From Nitrospiraceae bacterium (GTDB taxonomy: Bacteria > Nitrospirota > Thermodesulfovibrionia > Thermodesulfovibrionales > Dissulfurispiraceae): a stretch of DNA of 61,738 bases. Positions within the stretch are counted from its first letter, which is position 1, and each line of letters begins with the position of its first letter. Shown here piece after piece: positions 61,566 to 61,738 of the stretch. The stretch lies in assembly GCA_021371915.1 (NCBI GenBank), contig JAJFVG010000061.1, positions 1-61,738 of the forward strand, read 5' to 3'. A program made the position numbers and the translations under genes. The notes beneath the pieces are model-generated. The model did no database searches and was not told where the DNA came from. It saw only the letters and a list, made by a program, of their open reading frames with translations.

Positions 61566-61738
61566 ATGTTCAATTCGTACAGGGTAATACATTTTGTAGG
61601 CATAGGTGGCGTTGGCATGAGCGGAATTGCCGAGGTGCTTCACAACCTCGGATATGATGTTACAGGCTCTGACATGAAAGAGACCGAGACCACCACAAGG
61701 CTGAGGCAGCTAGGCATAAAGATACATATAGGGCATCA
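61566..61738 (+). CDS. murC: UDP-MurNAc-L-alanine ligase, cut by the right edge
   Basis: The first 57 residues are visible: [20 protein letters not shown], then [15 protein letters not shown] and [15 protein letters not shown]. This is the MurC N-terminal dinucleotide-type fold with the GIGGVGMSG loop. ATG directly follows the murG TAA. The rest lies outside the window, where ddl, ftsQ, ftsA and ftsZ would be expected by synteny. Confidence 0.95.
   Translation, partial: MFNSYRVIHFVGIGGVGMSGIAEVLHNLGYDVTGSDMKETETTTRLRQLGIKIHIGH

Noticed and set aside
1-61738. UGA read as Trp throughout this genome
   Set aside because: Many genes here end at TGA at their expected family length, and Trp is encoded by TGG everywhere else I looked.
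1-61738. Phage, insertion sequence, integron or defence island
   Set aside because: No transposase, integrase, phage structural, Cas or restriction gene is present; composition and gene content look like stable core chromosome.

Overview
This window carries ordinary chromosomal genes of a Gram-negative bacterium. LpxC (lipid A), LspA, an AsmA-like protein, a lipobox lipoprotein and a meso-diaminopimelate-type MurE all point to a diderm envelope. ThyX, a selenocysteine-type formate dehydrogenase, a c-type heme sensor beside a chemoreceptor, LarB and split gatC/gatAB genes suggest an anaerobic or microaerophilic lineage. From overall gene content I lean towards Nitrospirota (Thermodesulfovibrio-like) or Desulfobacterota. 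That placement is inference, not proof. I see no phage, insertion sequence or CRISPR array.

Layout. 1-9446: edge-cut nfo, then ileS-lspA-DUF1189, a TraB/GumN-like protein, gatAB and a RluD-type pseudouridine synthase. 9478-16988: GNAT enzyme, purine permease, tRNA-Arg, a secreted heme protein followed by a large chemoreceptor, thyX, and an AsmA-like protein. 16994-23861: hisCB, an inositol-phosphatase-like enzyme, two small unknown genes, an IMP/GMP nucleotidase-like HAD with an acidic unknown partner, an SDR-bioD pair, a MoaE-like protein and panD. 23878-31867: a minus-strand run of gatC, pcrA, glmS, glmU, DUF502, yebC and mtnP. 31868-38913: a 171-bp inverted-repeat element, tldD, lpxC, a 25-residue Lys/Ala microprotein behind a winged-helix/nucleotidyltransferase-like gene, a tsaC-type gene, and fdhA. 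38965-48878: tRNA-Asp, tRNA-Val, an L,D-transpeptidase convergent with a Lys-ended lipoprotein, znuABC, an MFS exporter, tsaB-rimI, an FmdB zinc ribbon, larB-gpsA and bioF. 48969-61738: the division and cell wall (dcw) cluster mraZ-rsmH-ftsL-ftsI-murE-murF-mraY-dacA-like-murD-ftsW-murG-murC (cut).

The most unusual object is fdhA. One continuous frame holds two UGA codons. The first is a textbook selenocysteine codon with a GGUCU-loop bacterial SECIS directly downstream. The second lies where homologues normally have Trp, has no visible SECIS, and is followed by a fully conserved C-terminal domain. It is a nonsense mutation, a base error or a readthrough site.

Other points of interest: many lead genes have a -10 box 5-10 bases before the start codon and no Shine-Dalgarno sequence, suggesting leaderless mRNAs; the Lys/Ala microprotein; a possible Braun-lipoprotein-like lipoprotein/L,D-transpeptidase pair; the paired inverted repeat between mtnP and tldD; and a D,D-carboxypeptidase with a basic tail inside the dcw cluster.
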